A stretch of DNA of 64,000 nt from Olsenella sp. KGMB02461 (GTDB lineage: Bacteria; Actinomycetota; Coriobacteriia; Coriobacteriales; Atopobiaceae): positions 1,240,001-1,304,000 of the forward strand of contig NZ_JABAHI010000008.1 of assembly GCF_012584445.1 (NCBI RefSeq), given 5' to 3'. Made by a program: the position numbers and the translations under genes. Shown piece after piece: positions 18,947 to 28,609 of the stretch. A model generated the notes under the pieces. The model did not search any database, was not told the DNA's origin, and saw only the letters and a list, made by a program, of their open reading frames with translations. The number at the start of each line of letters is the position of its first letter. Position 1 is the first letter of the stretch.

Positions 18947-19195
18947 AGCTGCCTCCTTGCAGACGATGCGTTAGGTGCGACTAGCATACCAGTGCATCGA
19001 CGGTTAGGCACCCTGGATGCCCATGGCTTGGGTGAGCGGAAGGTACCTGAAACTGCAAGACGCCTGCGATGCGCCTTGCCGCAACCCTGCCGCGACGGAG
19101 CATCCCTAAAAGGCTTAAACTCATACCACAAAAGCGCACAGGTCGAAGAAACCGGAGCCGCACTAAAAGCTCAAGGCCCAAGGAGAGGAAACCCT

Positions 19196-20272
19196 ATGCT
19201 CAGAGTTGGAATGCTTACCAGCGGCGGCGATTGCCAGGCACTCAACGCCACCATGCGCGCCATTGTGAAGACGCTCTGCCACAACACCGAGGGCAAGGTG
19301 GAGGTCTACGGGTTCCTCGACGGCTACCAGGGCCTCATCTACAACCGCTACACGCGCCTCTCCCCCGAGGATTTCGCCGGCTCCCTCACCCACGGCGGCA
19401 CCATCCTGGGCACCAGCCGCACCCCCTTCAAGGAGCTGGACAAACCCACCGCGGACGGCATCCAAAAAGTCCCTGCCATGATCTCCAACTACCGCAAGCT
19501 GGGCTTGGAGTGCCTCTTCATGCTTGGCGGCAACGGCTCGACCAAAACCGCCAACCGCCTCTCCGAGGAGGGCCTCAACGTCATCGCGCTGCCCAAGACC
19601 ATCGACAACGATACCTGGGGCACCGACATGACCTTTGGCTTCACCTCGGCCGTCGAGGTGGCCACCCGCTGCATCGACGACATCCGCACCACCGCCACCA
19701 GCCACGGCCGCGTCTTTGTCATCGAGATCATGGGCCACAAGGTAGGCTGGATCCCCCTCTACGCCGGCGTCGCCGGCGGCGCTGACGTCATCCTGCTTCC
19801 CGAGATCCCCTATGACATCGACAAGGTCATCGAGGCCATCGACACCGACCGCCGAGACGGCGAGCGCTACGCCATCGTGGTCGCGGCCGAGGGCGCCATC
19901 TCCAAGGAGGACGCCGCCCTATCCAAGAAGGAATACAAGGCCAAGCTTGCCAAACGCGTGATGCCCTCTGTGGCCTACGAGATCGCCGAGCAAATCTCTG
20001 CCCGCACCGACCGAGAAGTGCGCGTCGCCGTTCCCGGCCACACCCAGCGCGGCGGCCAGCCCGACGCCCAGGACCGCATCTTCGCCATGCAATGCGGCGT
20101 CGAGGCGGCCATGGGGTGCCTGGAGGGCCGCTACGGCTTCATGGTGAGCCAAAAGAAGGGCAAGATGTGCCGCGTCCCCCTCAAAGACGTGGCAGGAAAG
20201 CTTAAATACATCGACCCCAACGGCGAGATGGTGCGCGAGGCCCGCGACCTGGGCATATCCTTTGGCGACTAA
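19196..20272 (+). CDS. pfkA: 6-phosphofructokinase
   Basis: 358 residues from the ATG at 19196, which has AGGAGAGG seven bases upstream. The open frame extends far upstream only because the opposite strand is GC-rich coding. Motifs: N-terminal TSGGDCQALNATMR, nucleotide loop GGNGSTKTA, catalytic PKTIDNDTWGTDMTFGF, MGHKVGWIPLYAG and PGHTQRGGQPDAQDR. The Gly in GGNG favours ATP over pyrophosphate as donor, but Asn replaces the usual Asp, as in mixed-substrate group members, so the donor is not certain. It catalyses the committed step of glycolysis. A one-base variant of the dispersed 10-mer begins four bases after the stop. Confidence 0.94.
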   Translation: MLRVGMLTSGGDCQALNATMRAIVKTLCHNTEGKVEVYGFLDGYQGLIYNRYTRLSPEDFAGSLTHGGTILGTSRTPFKELDKPTADGIQKVPAMISNYRKLGLECLFMLGGNGSTKTANRLSEEGLNVIALPKTIDNDTWGTDMTFGFTSAVEVATRCIDDIRTTATSHGRVFVIEIMGHKVGWIPLYAGVAGGADVILLPEIPYDIDKVIEAIDTDRRDGERYAIVVAAEGAISKEDAALSKKEYKAKLAKRVMPSVAYEIAEQISARTDREVRVAVPGHTQRGGQPDAQDRIFAMQCGVEAAMGCLEGRYGFMVSQKKGKMCRVPLKDVAGKLKYIDPNGEMVREARDLGISFGD

Positions 20273-20485
20273 CCGCTGCCGACAAACCCGTAGCCTTCGC
20301 AACGTTGGAGCAGCGGCGCTGCGAAGGCAATGCGACCGGCGCACCGGTGAAGCCATTGCCCCCTTGAGAATTGGAGTGCAGCCTAGCGAGAAGCAACCGG
20401 CAGCCCACCGAACGGCATGCCCCCCTCCGGACAGTCTGATGAAGGGGCTCTAGATAGCCTGATGAGGGGTGTGGTCTCCTCAGAA

Positions 20486-20533
20486 ATTATGCTTCATTGG
20501 TTACATTTAAATGTGGCTAATGAAGCATAATTA
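20486..20533. promoter_or_regulatory. Nested palindrome, probable operator
   Basis: A 48-base element with two palindromes on one dyad axis. The outer 14-base perfect arms are at 20486-20499 (AATTATGCTTCATT) and 20520-20533; the inner 12-base perfect palindrome ACATTTAAATGT is at 20504-20515. It lies in the AT-rich gap between pfkA and the surface protein at 20861, about 330 bases upstream of the latter. Two near-direct repeats of CTGATGA(A/G)GGG lie just before it (near 20435-20470) and an imperfect hairpin around GAGGGCTTCT lies after it (20576-20612). No gene is convincing in 20273-20860. Confidence 0.6.
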
Positions 20534-20799
20534 TTGCGACACCATTACTGCGATGTAGCTGAAGTAGCATATTTTCTGAGGGCTTCTCCTACCTATTCAG
20601 AAGGCCCTCACGCTAGAGAGTTCCCATGTCCACTGGCGGCACAGCTCGATAGCCGCCACCTCTGCAGCTTTATCTCCATAGCTCTCGCACGAACCATACT
20701 TTATCTTGCAACAGCGCATTCAGCTATAAGGCTTATTCCAGCGATGTCATAAGCTCATGGATGTTTACACCGTAAATCATTCTTAAAATTAACATACAT

Positions 20800-20847
20800 C
20801 TCTCACATGTACATGTGTCTATGTTTATGCACCTACGCATGTGAGAG
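20800..20847 (+). promoter_or_regulatory. Leader stem-loop covering the ribosome binding site
   Basis: CTCTCACATG at 20800-20809 pairs perfectly with CATGTGAGAG at 20838-20847, which includes the GAGAGGAG ribosome site of the downstream surface protein. The left arm also starts a separate palindrome, CACATGTACATGTG (20804-20817). These alternative pairings could regulate translation; this is inference from sequence only. Confidence 0.4.
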
Positions 20848-20860
20848 GAGCCGCCCCCCT

Positions 20861-22960
20861 ATGGGACTGCGCAACCATCACGATCGCCACACTGTCGCCG
20901 ACCTTGCTTCCAACAAAAAGGTAACTGCGGGGCTTCTTGGAGCTACCCTGGGAGTTTCCGTTGCGCTCTTTGGGGCCACCCCTGCGCTTGCCGCCGACAA
21001 CGCCTCTGAACCTGCATTGTCGCCTGCCCCTAGGGCCTCCAGCCTGGAGGACCCCGCATCTTCCTCCCTGCCGCAAGATCCCGCCACAATCCAACCCGAG
21101 CAGCCGCCTCAGGAGCTTTCGCAAACCCAGCCCTCCACGCCGCAGGCTGCCCAGGACGCAGCCGCCGCGCAAGCGGCGGCTGCCGCACAGGATCCCGCCC
21201 CCGCGCAAGCTGCGGCCTCTGCAGATGCCGCAGCTCAGGAGATAGGCTCTGTTGTCTACAACGCCACCGAGGGCTCTCTGGCAGGCGACGGCGCCCTCGC
21301 CCATGGCGTCGAAATCTCAGCCACCAATACCGCAACGGGCACTTCCATGGACAGCGGCTGGAACAACAACACCGCCATTCTGGACCTCACCAAGTCTGGT
21401 CCATCCATTGACGGCCATGTCAAGATCGCCAACAACTCCAACGAGCGCCTTAAGGTGGAGGAGATCGTCCTTCTCCATAGGTTTGGGAAGACCGATGAGC
21501 AGCTTGCAGACCAGTGCCGTCCGGACGTAGTGGTGGATGAAGGCCGCGTCCAAAACGACAGCCTGTCCCTGGGGCTGGACAACGAGGAGATCAGGTACAG
21601 CGTCAAAGCTGGCAATTACAAGACGCTCGCCGAGCTGCGAGCCGCCAACCCGGGCTTCTCTTGGAGCCAGGTCATCGCCATCATGTCTGTTGGCTATTTG
21701 AATCCCGGCAGCTCGGTAGATGCCGTGATCCCCTTGACCATTGCCAACTACGGTTCCATAAAATCGCAAGTGGAGTCCCTTGCACAGGGGAACGGCGCCG
21801 ACGAGCTGGCCTCCTCTGGGTCCCGCTTCTTCGACCTAGGCGCCTATGCCTATTATTGGAGAGGCGCAGACTTTCGCACCATCCCGGCGGCCGGCTCCTC
21901 TGTCGCCGTAGGCGCCCCCTACACAAGCCTCATGGACTCTATCCGGCAAATGACCCGCGGCGAAGCGCATTGGGATGCCACCGTCATGACCGTCGACAAG
22001 GACGGCACGCGCGTCTACGACCCCGCCCCCAAAGAGGTCCAGGATGCCCTAAAGCCTCTCGCCTACTCGGATTTCGAGTTCACCAACCGCGGGGTTGTGA
22101 GCGACGTGCTCTATACCGACGGCCAGTTCGACATCAAGCTCGAAAATGCCTTCAATTCCATCAAGGACCTTGGCTATACCGTCAACATCCTTCCTGACGG
22201 CAGCGACATCTGGCCCTATTACTCCTACACCACCCGAGGGAACGACGGCTCTGTCATACACTCCAACGGGGTGATCTATCTCCAGGTGAGCCAGGTCTTC
22301 GATACCAAGGACCTGACCCTCGACCAGCCAGGACCCTGGCGCCCTACAGACAACCTCGTCTCCGCCCAAATCGAGCGCTACCACCAAGGCTCCATGCGCC
22401 TCACGGGCACCAGCAACCTCAAAGACTCCGGCGACTACGACTTCGAGCTCTTCGACGCCAACCATCAGCTCGTGGCCTCCGGCCATGGCGACCAGCCTGT
22501 GGAGCGCCTTGCCCCCGGCGAGTACCAGGTGTGCTATTCCTATGCCATCAACCCCACCCATAAGGTCTCCAAGACCGCCTACGTCACCGTTGCAGACCCC
22601 AATGCCCATCCTAAGGACCCTCACGACAATCCTCGTGAGCCCGACTCGCCTGCCAGCCCTTCCGATCCCGCGGCCCCCAAGACTCCTTCCGCAGACCCCA
22701 CTGCCGAGAAACCCCTGCAACCTCAGACTGGACAGGCATCGGAGGCCTCTGCCAAATCCAAGGTCGATGCGGGTGATGTTGTGCAGGTTGGCGCCGTCGC
22801 ATCGGCTTCTCGCACCCAAAGCCACGCCATCCCGCGGCTGGGCGACCAGGGCAGCGATGCCAACGCCGCTTCTGTCCAGGGCGCTGGCGTAGCTGCCCTT
22901 TTGGGCATAGCGATTGCCGCAGCCTCAGCCGCCCGAGCTCGCCTGCGCCGCCGCGACTAA
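20861..22960 (+). CDS. Secreted surface protein with Ala/Pro/Gln-rich linker and sorting-like tail
   Basis: 699 residues from ATG 20861 (AGGAG about ten bases upstream). An in-frame ATG at 20807 would add 18 unlikely residues. Signal peptide about 1-45 (GATLGVSVALFGATPALAA). It is followed by a low-complexity Ala/Pro/Gln stretch (about 60-125), a folded region without a recognised domain (about 130-585) and a Pro/Asp-rich linker. A C-terminal IPRLGD comes before a hydrophobic helix and RRRD. The tail resembles a sortase signal but lacks the Thr-Gly of LPxTG, so anchoring is uncertain. No known function. One exact dispersed 10-mer is inside (22702). A bidirectional terminator follows. Confidence 0.85.
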   Translation: MGLRNHHDRHTVADLASNKKVTAGLLGATLGVSVALFGATPALAADNASEPALSPAPRASSLEDPASSSLPQDPATIQPEQPPQELSQTQPSTPQAAQDAAAAQAAAAAQDPAPAQAAASADAAAQEIGSVVYNATEGSLAGDGALAHGVEISATNTATGTSMDSGWNNNTAILDLTKSGPSIDGHVKIANNSNERLKVEEIVLLHRFGKTDEQLADQCRPDVVVDEGRVQNDSLSLGLDNEEIRYSVKAGNYKTLAELRAANPGFSWSQVIAIMSVGYLNPGSSVDAVIPLTIANYGSIKSQVESLAQGNGADELASSGSRFFDLGAYAYYWRGADFRTIPAAGSSVAVGAPYTSLMDSIRQMTRGEAHWDATVMTVDKDGTRVYDPAPKEVQDALKPLAYSDFEFTNRGVVSDVLYTDGQFDIKLENAFNSIKDLGYTVNILPDGSDIWPYYSYTTRGNDGSVIHSNGVIYLQVSQVFDTKDLTLDQPGPWRPTDNLVSAQIERYHQGSMRLTGTSNLKDSGDYDFELFDANHQLVASGHGDQPVERLAPGEYQVCYSYAINPTHKVSKTAYVTVADPNAHPKDPHDNPREPDSPASPSDPAAPKTPSADPTAEKPLQPQTGQASEASAKSKVDAGDVVQVGAVASASRTQSHAIPRLGDQGSDANAASVQGAGVAALLGIAIAAASAARARLRRRD

Positions 22961-23008
22961 ACGCACCGGGGCAGGAACGGGCCCTTAGGCGCCTTGCCAA
23001 CCCACAAC

Positions 23009-23044
23009 AAAGCACCAGCTGGCTCCTGCCAGCTGGTGCTTTTC
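23009..23044. terminator. Bidirectional intrinsic terminator
   Basis: Perfect 14-base stem AAAGCACCAGCTGG / CCAGCTGGTGCTTT with six-base loop, flanked by T on one side and A on the other. It lies between two convergent surface-protein genes (stops at 22960 and 23111). Confidence 0.92.
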
Positions 23045-23110
23045 TATGACGATCTCGCTCGAGGGGCCGCGGGGTTTCCAAGAACGGCCTTAGGGGTACG
23101 CTGCGTCTGG

Positions 23111-26100
23111 CTATCCGCGCCTTTTGCGCGACGACAGGATTGCGCCTAGGCTCAATGCAGCACCAAGACCGGCTCCAACTCCGCCCAAAAGACCTGCGGC
23201 AGAGGCCACGTCGCCGGTAGCCGGCATCACTTTAGAACCTGCCAGTGGCAGAGAGAAGTCATAGTAGGTTTCGGCGAGCAGGCTGTCATCGCGATCAAAA
23301 AGGCGCACAACCACGCGATAGTTGCCCGGGGTTGTGGGAGCTGCATCCAGGCGCGTGAGCGTGCCGTCCTTGTTGCGCCTGTAGTAAGAGACCTCCAGGT
23401 GCCGACCCTCAGGATCGCTAGCTTCATCGAAAGGCTCACCGTCCACCTCGACACGAGGTCTCGGCATGCCGTCAATCATCTCGATATCGGTTACCTGGAG
23501 GTGAGGGGCGTCCTTCTCGGCAGGGGGAGTTGGTGCGGGGCTCACCACAAATACCGAGCTGCCAGGGCCATAAGGGCCGCTGGGATCGGTGGGAGTAGAA
23601 ACCACTAGATAGGTCCCCGGCTCACCAGGCGTGTCAACCGGAATCCAGTGGGTGGGATCCAACGGATCCTGCATGAGAAACGCGTGGGTGACCTCCACAG
23701 ACTCGTCTTGGGCGCCAAGGTCGGTGATGTGCAGGTCGGCGCCCTCCAGGATATCCTCTGCGCCCACCAGCACCGGCTGCTTGGATGCGCCCGGAGATGG
23801 CGCAGGGGAGTCGGCGGGATCGCCATCGGCGCCATTAGGATCCACCACGTTGAATATATCGTTCCCTGGAAGCGCCGGTGTGCCGTCAGGCAAAGCGCCA
23901 GTGGAGATCACCAGGTAGGTGCCCGGTTCATCGGGTTCGCCAGCCACAAGCTCCCAGCGGTCGTCCACTCGCTTGAAGTAAGTGCGCGTGGCCTCCACGG
24001 GGTTTGCATCCAGCGTCTCTGTAACATCCATAGGTTCGCCAGCCACCACGTCTTGGGCGCAGGTGGATATCTGGCCCGCACGCACCGGCGCAGGAGACTT
24101 TTGCACCGTCACAAAGGCAGGCTCGAACGTGTACCGATAATTGCCCAGCGTGTAGGTGCCATCCTCATTGGCTTCGACATCACCCAACGCCGCAGGCTTT
24201 GGCGTCACTTTGTAGACGCCAGGGGCAGGATTGGCGCTATCCAACGTTCCAAGATCCCAGGCAACCTTACCCAGCACCTCTTCAAGGGTCTCGCCGCCCA
24301 CCAGCTCTCCTGCTGCCGAGAAAGACCCCTCATAGGGCTTGTATGCCGGAGCTTTCGGCATAGAGGGAACAGACGTGATCGTGACGTCTTTAGGCGTCAC
24401 TGTGCCCTGAAGCACCAGGTCTTGGCCGCGGGTGTAGCCCAAAAGAATGACTTTATCGGCATCCGCACCTTTGAGCTCAGTGTTCTTGAGGGTGATGGGG
24501 TGAGTGCCTGCGTTGGCGCCCTGGGGATGGTAGGTCACCTGGGTGGGATCGTAAGCCAAGGAGACGTCAAAGCCAGCAGGCACAAATCCCAGGATGTGTG
24601 AGCCATTGAGCTGGGGGAAGGCAGGACTGCCGTCATAGACCTTCTCGTAGTCCCACCACTCGGGGTCAACCGCCACAAAGAAGTCCTCGTTTGAAGCGGT
24701 GTTTGAGTCGGTGTAGTTACCCTTTTCCACCGGGATGAACTGGGCCGTGACTCGCTGGCGGCCAAAGGGGACAGAGGAGTCGAGGTCGGCGACGCCCAGC
24801 GTGGCGCGGCGCAATGCAGTGCGACCTTGGGCGCCAGAGTTGGCGAGGGTGTCTTGAGGATTGACAAGCAGGGGCCGATAGGTTTCGGGAGCCACCTCGA
24901 GCGTCGCGATGGACTGCTGGTAGCCGTCGCGCAACTTGTCGAGATCTTCGCCCTGACCCACCACGGGTACGGGAGCGCCTACCGGCGTGCCGTTGATGGC
25001 GAACTGCACCGCGCCTGCCGGAGCCTTGCAGGTGGTCGCCTCTTTTACCTGGGCGTCATGACGCGGGGTCACCGCAGCGGTCAGACGCACAGTGGCGGTA
25101 TCGCCCACACGCTCCACCTGGAGGCTGGTCTGGGTGTCGGCGGGAGTGATCTCGGCATAGTCGTAGTAGCAGCGATGACCGTAGAAGCTCTCGGCAAAGC
25201 CGGCTTCCTGGGCGTACTGGTTGGAACTGATGGTGAGCTTGTACTTGCCTACGTTGGCATTGAAGCCCTGGGTGATGCCGGAGTCAGTGTCCACCTCGTA
25301 GATGTTGGACGGGTCAGAAGTGTCGGCGCGCTGGATGAGGCTGCCGTTCTTATCGGTAGCCAAACGCTGGGACTCCATGACCATGGAGTCTGCCTTGTCT
25401 AGCTTGTTTTTGTCCAGGCCGGCGGGCACAGGCGGGTTGTCCACCTCCACGGCCTGCTGAGCCACCTCGGAGAGGAGCTTGCCAGAGACGTCCTCGCCCC
25501 AAGGCAGACCGTCATAGCGCTTGGTGAGGTTCTTGAGTGTGGGAACCTTCTGAGGGTCGATAGAGAAGATCACGTACTGCTTGAGGTGGTCGCCGCCGTT
25601 TTGGACGTCGTCCATGTAGTAGGGCTCGGTCTTCACTACGTTGCCGTCACGATCGACAGCGGTGAGGTTCACGCGGACCTCGCCCTCGGTGGTAGTGGGA
25701 AGCCACAGGTAGAGATTGCCACTCTCGTCGGTGGAACGGGGCGCGCCGTAGGGGTAGGCCACGCCGTTGACCGTCATATCGAAGGCCGTGATGTTAGCAT
25801 TGGCCCCCAGGGTGCCCGGCACCTTGATGGTGCGCATCATCACCTGGGTCGACTTGTCCAGCGAGCCATAGGCGGTCTTCTGGGAGTAGTTGGTGTAAAA
25901 GTCTGAGGGCAGATGGTCCGGATCGATGGGGTCGCCAATGTATGCCTGGTACTTCTCTTCGGTAGTGCGACCGTTGTCGTGCTTCACTGTGCCAATACGA
26001 ACCGACCCTCCCGTCACGTAAACCTCTCCTCCCAAGGCGCCGATGGCGTGAGCATAGCCGTAGCCGGAGTCCTGACGAGAGGTGTCGGGCAGGAGAGTGC

Positions 26101-27307
26101 CGCCGGTGATGACGATCTTGCAGCCGATGTTCCAGCAGAAGCAACCCTGGCCAATGGCGTTGCCGTGGTCGGCTGAGATAGGCGTGATGATGCCGCCGTT
26201 GAACTGCAGGTTTCCAGCGCACACCTTGGAGTGCACCGGCGTGCCGGCATTGGCGCCAAAGCCGGAGCCAGGCTGGCGGTCGCTAAGCTTGGCATCGGGG
26301 AAACGATAGTTGTTCTCACGCGTGGTAGACCCTGCGGTTTGATAACTGGGGCCGCCTCCGCCGATGGCAGCGCCATGATAGGAGGCATAGGCTGTGACAG
26401 CGCCTCCGTTGAAGGTGATCCAGGTGTCGGGCGTGGTGCCATGGCCGCCGTGAGAGCCGCCGATGCCAGCGCCAAAACCGTAGGTGCCATCTCCTGTAGC
26501 CCTGGCTGTGATGATGCCGCCGTTGAACGTCATCTCCCCAGTAGTCTCCCAGTCGCTGCCTCCGATAGCGGCGCACAGGTAGCCTCCGGTGACATTAAGT
26601 GCGCCGGGATTGTCGCTCTCAAGATTGGAAATGTTGGCATCAGGGCCGTTGGCAGTGGCGGTGCGGGTTGTGCCGTCCTTGTCCACATAGACGGTGCCTG
26701 CCTTGATGCGGCCTCCGGCAACGTCGATAGGAGCGCCGTTCACGTCCACGTTAGGCACGTCGTCATCGATGGTGAGCGAAGTGTCCTCGCCGCAACGCAT
26801 GCCAGGGGCATAGGAGGCTGCAGGTGACACCAGCGTGTTGGTTGAACCCGCCGCTAAAACGATGTGAGCGCTGGTCTTGGGCTCGATGGAGTTGCCCGCC
26901 TCGTCACGGTTGCGCTCCAGCGTGAAAGGCACATGGGAGCTGATGTTCACCCCGTCGAAGGTAAGGTTGGCTTGAGTGCCCGCCTCCACAAAGATAGTGG
27001 CGTCTACCGCCATGGCAGGATCACCCGTGTTGGAGATCGTCATGGGCGTGCTCGAACAGATAACCAACTTGTTGAGGGTGCTCGTGACGGTGTTGCCCGG
27101 GTTTCGCGTCCAGGTGTCGGTGGCGTAGTAGTAATCACGTCCTTCGATGCCGCCAGTCACAGTAAGCTGGCAGGCATTGGCCGGATGCGCATAACCCGCA
27201 GGCGGCGCGGCAAGCGCAGGCGTACTTGCAGGAGGAGCGACCGCCAACGTGGTGCAGGCGAGGGCGGCTGCGGCCATTGTGGCCAGAGTACGAGTCATGG
27301 AGTTCAT
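23111..27307 (-). CDS. Large cell-wall-anchored surface protein with MPATG sorting signal
   Basis: 1,398 residues from ATG 27307 (AGGCGG five bases upstream); a GTG at 27313 is the alternative. Signal peptide about 1-33. The N-terminal 450 residues are Gly/Asn-rich with repeated NGGIIT / NGGAVTA / TGGTL motifs, suggesting a right-handed beta-helix of carbohydrate-active or adhesin type. In the middle are a YDG-like and other immunoglobulin-like domains (for example WWDYEKVYDGSPAFPQ). Near the end are three related domains of about 85 residues, each with PGTYLV or PGNYRV. The sorting signal is MPATGD, a hydrophobic helix and RKRR. Substrate or ligand unknown. Contains the dispersed 10-mer at 24314. 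Confidence 0.88.
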   Translation of the reverse strand: MNSMTRTLATMAAAALACTTLAVAPPASTPALAAPPAGYAHPANACQLTVTGGIEGRDYYYATDTWTRNPGNTVTSTLNKLVICSSTPMTISNTGDPAMAVDATIFVEAGTQANLTFDGVNISSHVPFTLERNRDEAGNSIEPKTSAHIVLAAGSTNTLVSPAASYAPGMRCGEDTSLTIDDDVPNVDVNGAPIDVAGGRIKAGTVYVDKDGTTRTATANGPDANISNLESDNPGALNVTGGYLCAAIGGSDWETTGEMTFNGGIITARATGDGTYGFGAGIGGSHGGHGTTPDTWITFNGGAVTAYASYHGAAIGGGGPSYQTAGSTTRENNYRFPDAKLSDRQPGSGFGANAGTPVHSKVCAGNLQFNGGIITPISADHGNAIGQGCFCWNIGCKIVITGGTLLPDTSRQDSGYGYAHAIGALGGEVYVTGGSVRIGTVKHDNGRTTEEKYQAYIGDPIDPDHLPSDFYTNYSQKTAYGSLDKSTQVMMRTIKVPGTLGANANITAFDMTVNGVAYPYGAPRSTDESGNLYLWLPTTTEGEVRVNLTAVDRDGNVVKTEPYYMDDVQNGGDHLKQYVIFSIDPQKVPTLKNLTKRYDGLPWGEDVSGKLLSEVAQQAVEVDNPPVPAGLDKNKLDKADSMVMESQRLATDKNGSLIQRADTSDPSNIYEVDTDSGITQGFNANVGKYKLTISSNQYAQEAGFAESFYGHRCYYDYAEITPADTQTSLQVERVGDTATVRLTAAVTPRHDAQVKEATTCKAPAGAVQFAINGTPVGAPVPVVGQGEDLDKLRDGYQQSIATLEVAPETYRPLLVNPQDTLANSGAQGRTALRRATLGVADLDSSVPFGRQRVTAQFIPVEKGNYTDSNTASNEDFFVAVDPEWWDYEKVYDGSPAFPQLNGSHILGFVPAGFDVSLAYDPTQVTYHPQGANAGTHPITLKNTELKGADADKVILLGYTRGQDLVLQGTVTPKDVTITSVPSMPKAPAYKPYEGSFSAAGELVGGETLEEVLGKVAWDLGTLDSANPAPGVYKVTPKPAALGDVEANEDGTYTLGNYRYTFEPAFVTVQKSPAPVRAGQISTCAQDVVAGEPMDVTETLDANPVEATRTYFKRVDDRWELVAGEPDEPGTYLVISTGALPDGTPALPGNDIFNVVDPNGADGDPADSPAPSPGASKQPVLVGAEDILEGADLHITDLGAQDESVEVTHAFLMQDPLDPTHWIPVDTPGEPGTYLVVSTPTDPSGPYGPGSSVFVVSPAPTPPAEKDAPHLQVTDIEMIDGMPRPRVEVDGEPFDEASDPEGRHLEVSYYRRNKDGTLTRLDAAPTTPGNYRVVVRLFDRDDSLLAETYYDFSLPLAGSKVMPATGDVASAAGLLGGVGAGLGAALSLGAILSSRKRRG

Positions 27308-27430
27308 TGACACCGCCTAACGAATGCAGCGAACGCCTCGCAGCTCACTTTGGCCGCAGCCACATCCTACGAATCGCGACTAAGGAAGGGCGTCCCAGCC
27401 AGAGGTATCCGCTATTTTGCAGATTACTTT

Positions 27431-27459
27431 AAGTTAAGACTGGTATCTAATACTGTCAA
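27431..27459 (-). promoter_or_regulatory. Predicted promoter of the MPATG protein gene
   Basis: On the minus strand, consensus TTGACA (27454-27459) is 17 bases from TAACTT (27431-27436), about 125 bases upstream of the start. The -35 box is perfect and the -10 is weak. The 11-mer AATATTGACAG containing the -35 also occurs upstream of the adhesin at 33301. Confidence 0.5.
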
Positions 27460-27507
27460 TATTTAATGTGCCAATTTGCCTACATTTACCTGCGGGTATA
27501 TATGGCC

Positions 27508-27533
27508 TTATTAGGCTACTGGTTGCCTAATAA
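27508..27533. promoter_or_regulatory. Perfect inverted repeat upstream of surface gene promoter
   Basis: TTATTAGGC, eight bases, GCCTAATAA. It lies about 50 bases upstream of the predicted -35 at 27454 and could be an activator or repressor site. The rest of the gap 27308-27657 holds no gene. Confidence 0.45.
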
Positions 27534-27657
27534 TACAGATGGGTTCCCTCTCCCCAACAACACCCAGCCGCCCACCCAAATCGCGGCCGCTCATCAGGGG
27601 TTCTGCCACGCAACGCCATGGGCCCGCGCAAAAGCCCGCTATCCCTCGAAAGGCCCC

Positions 27658-28365
27658 TTAGATCTCCTCGCAAAAGCTCACGAATCTAAGGCGCTGGATG
27701 GCGTCGATGAACACCTGTTTGCGGTCCATGGTGGGCAGCGTAATGGTAAGGGTGGCAGCCACAAACGAGCTCCCGCTTTCTCCGCCGGTAAGCAAGAAGT
27801 TGTCGTAGCTGCAGTCCCAGCTATGAAGCTGCTTTAAAAACTCCTTCACCGCCAGCCGGTTCTCAAACTCCACGTAGAGGTCGAACTTCTTGGTATGGCG
27901 GTGCACCATCACGTCGAACCACGAGAGCACCGTGAAGGTGAAGATGACAAAAAGCAGCGCGATGATGGTGGCGTCCACCTCGCCTATGCCTGCAGCCAGG
28001 CCAATGCAGGCGCATACCCACAGTCCGGCGGCCGTGGTGAGGCCGCGCACCTCGTTCTTGCCTGTGACGATGATGGTGCCCACGCCAATGAAGCCCACGC
28101 CGGAGATAACCGCGGCGCCATTGCGCACCATATCGAGCTGGGCGCCCGGCAGCTCTTCAAGAATGTATTGGCTCACGATCATCGACATCGCTGCGCCCAA
28201 GCACACCAGCACGTGAGTCTTGACGCCCGCGCCTTTGTTCTTGAACTCGCGCGTCATGCCAATGACGGTACCCACGAGCATGGCAAGGAGCAGCCGCAAG
28301 AACACTGCCTCCGTGCTCCAGCCAGCTGCTACCTCACTGAGATGTGCAAAGTACCTACCAAGCAT
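27658..28365 (-). CDS. MgtC/SapB family membrane protein
   Basis: 235 residues. The MgtC core is clear: LRLLLAMLVGTVIGMTREFKNKGAGVKTHVLVCLGAAMSMI, then GVGFIGVGTIIV, EVRGLTTAAGLWVCACIGLAAGIG and a last helix, four to five helices in all (about 20-160). A C-terminal ACT-like cytosolic domain follows (about 165-235). Related proteins affect magnesium homeostasis and membrane potential; in non-pathogens the role is unclear. No good ribosome site stands before the ATG at 28365 (GGCAGG directly abuts it), so the start is tentative. It appears monocistronic between two surface-protein genes. Confidence 0.9.
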   Translation of the reverse strand: MLGRYFAHLSEVAAGWSTEAVFLRLLLAMLVGTVIGMTREFKNKGAGVKTHVLVCLGAAMSMIVSQYILEELPGAQLDMVRNGAAVISGVGFIGVGTIIVTGKNEVRGLTTAAGLWVCACIGLAAGIGEVDATIIALLFVIFTFTVLSWFDVMVHRHTKKFDLYVEFENRLAVKEFLKQLHSWDCSYDNFLLTGGESGSSFVAATLTITLPTMDRKQVFIDAIQRLRFVSFCEEI

Positions 28366-28493
28366 CCTGCCGCCGTTCCAGCCATTAACGCAACCCGTTT
28401 CCCAAGCCTATACCTCTCGCGCTTCCAAAGGCGCCCAGATATAGGGAGTATCCCCCCATAAAGCCCAAAGCATAGCGTCGGCGCAACAAAAGA

Positions 28494-28536
28494 TTGCCCT
28501 TGGGCGACCGCAGTCTTTCCCAAGGGCAACCTCTTA
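28494..28536 (-). terminator. Intrinsic terminator of the MucBP adhesin gene
   Basis: Eleven-base perfect arms TTGCCCTTGGG / CCCAAGGGCAA, 14-base loop, followed on the minus strand by TCTTTTGTT. It lies about 80 bases past the stop at 28610. Confidence 0.85.
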
Positions 28537-28609
28537 CAAATTCCTAGGGGCTGCCGATAAGCGCCCCCTTTCGTCCTAGGTCTTCCGGAAAAATCCCAAG
28601 ACCCATGAG

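Noticed and set aside
16949..19195. Plus-strand open frame running through the EF-G-like gene into pfkA
   Set aside because: It is the antisense of a well-supported GC-rich gene; the PFK domain starts at 19196 with its own ribosome site, and the upstream translation is Gly/His/Val-rich noise.
20534..20752. 72-codon open frame in the pfkA-surface protein gap
   Set aside because: It starts inside the palindrome and has no ribosome site or recognisable sequence.
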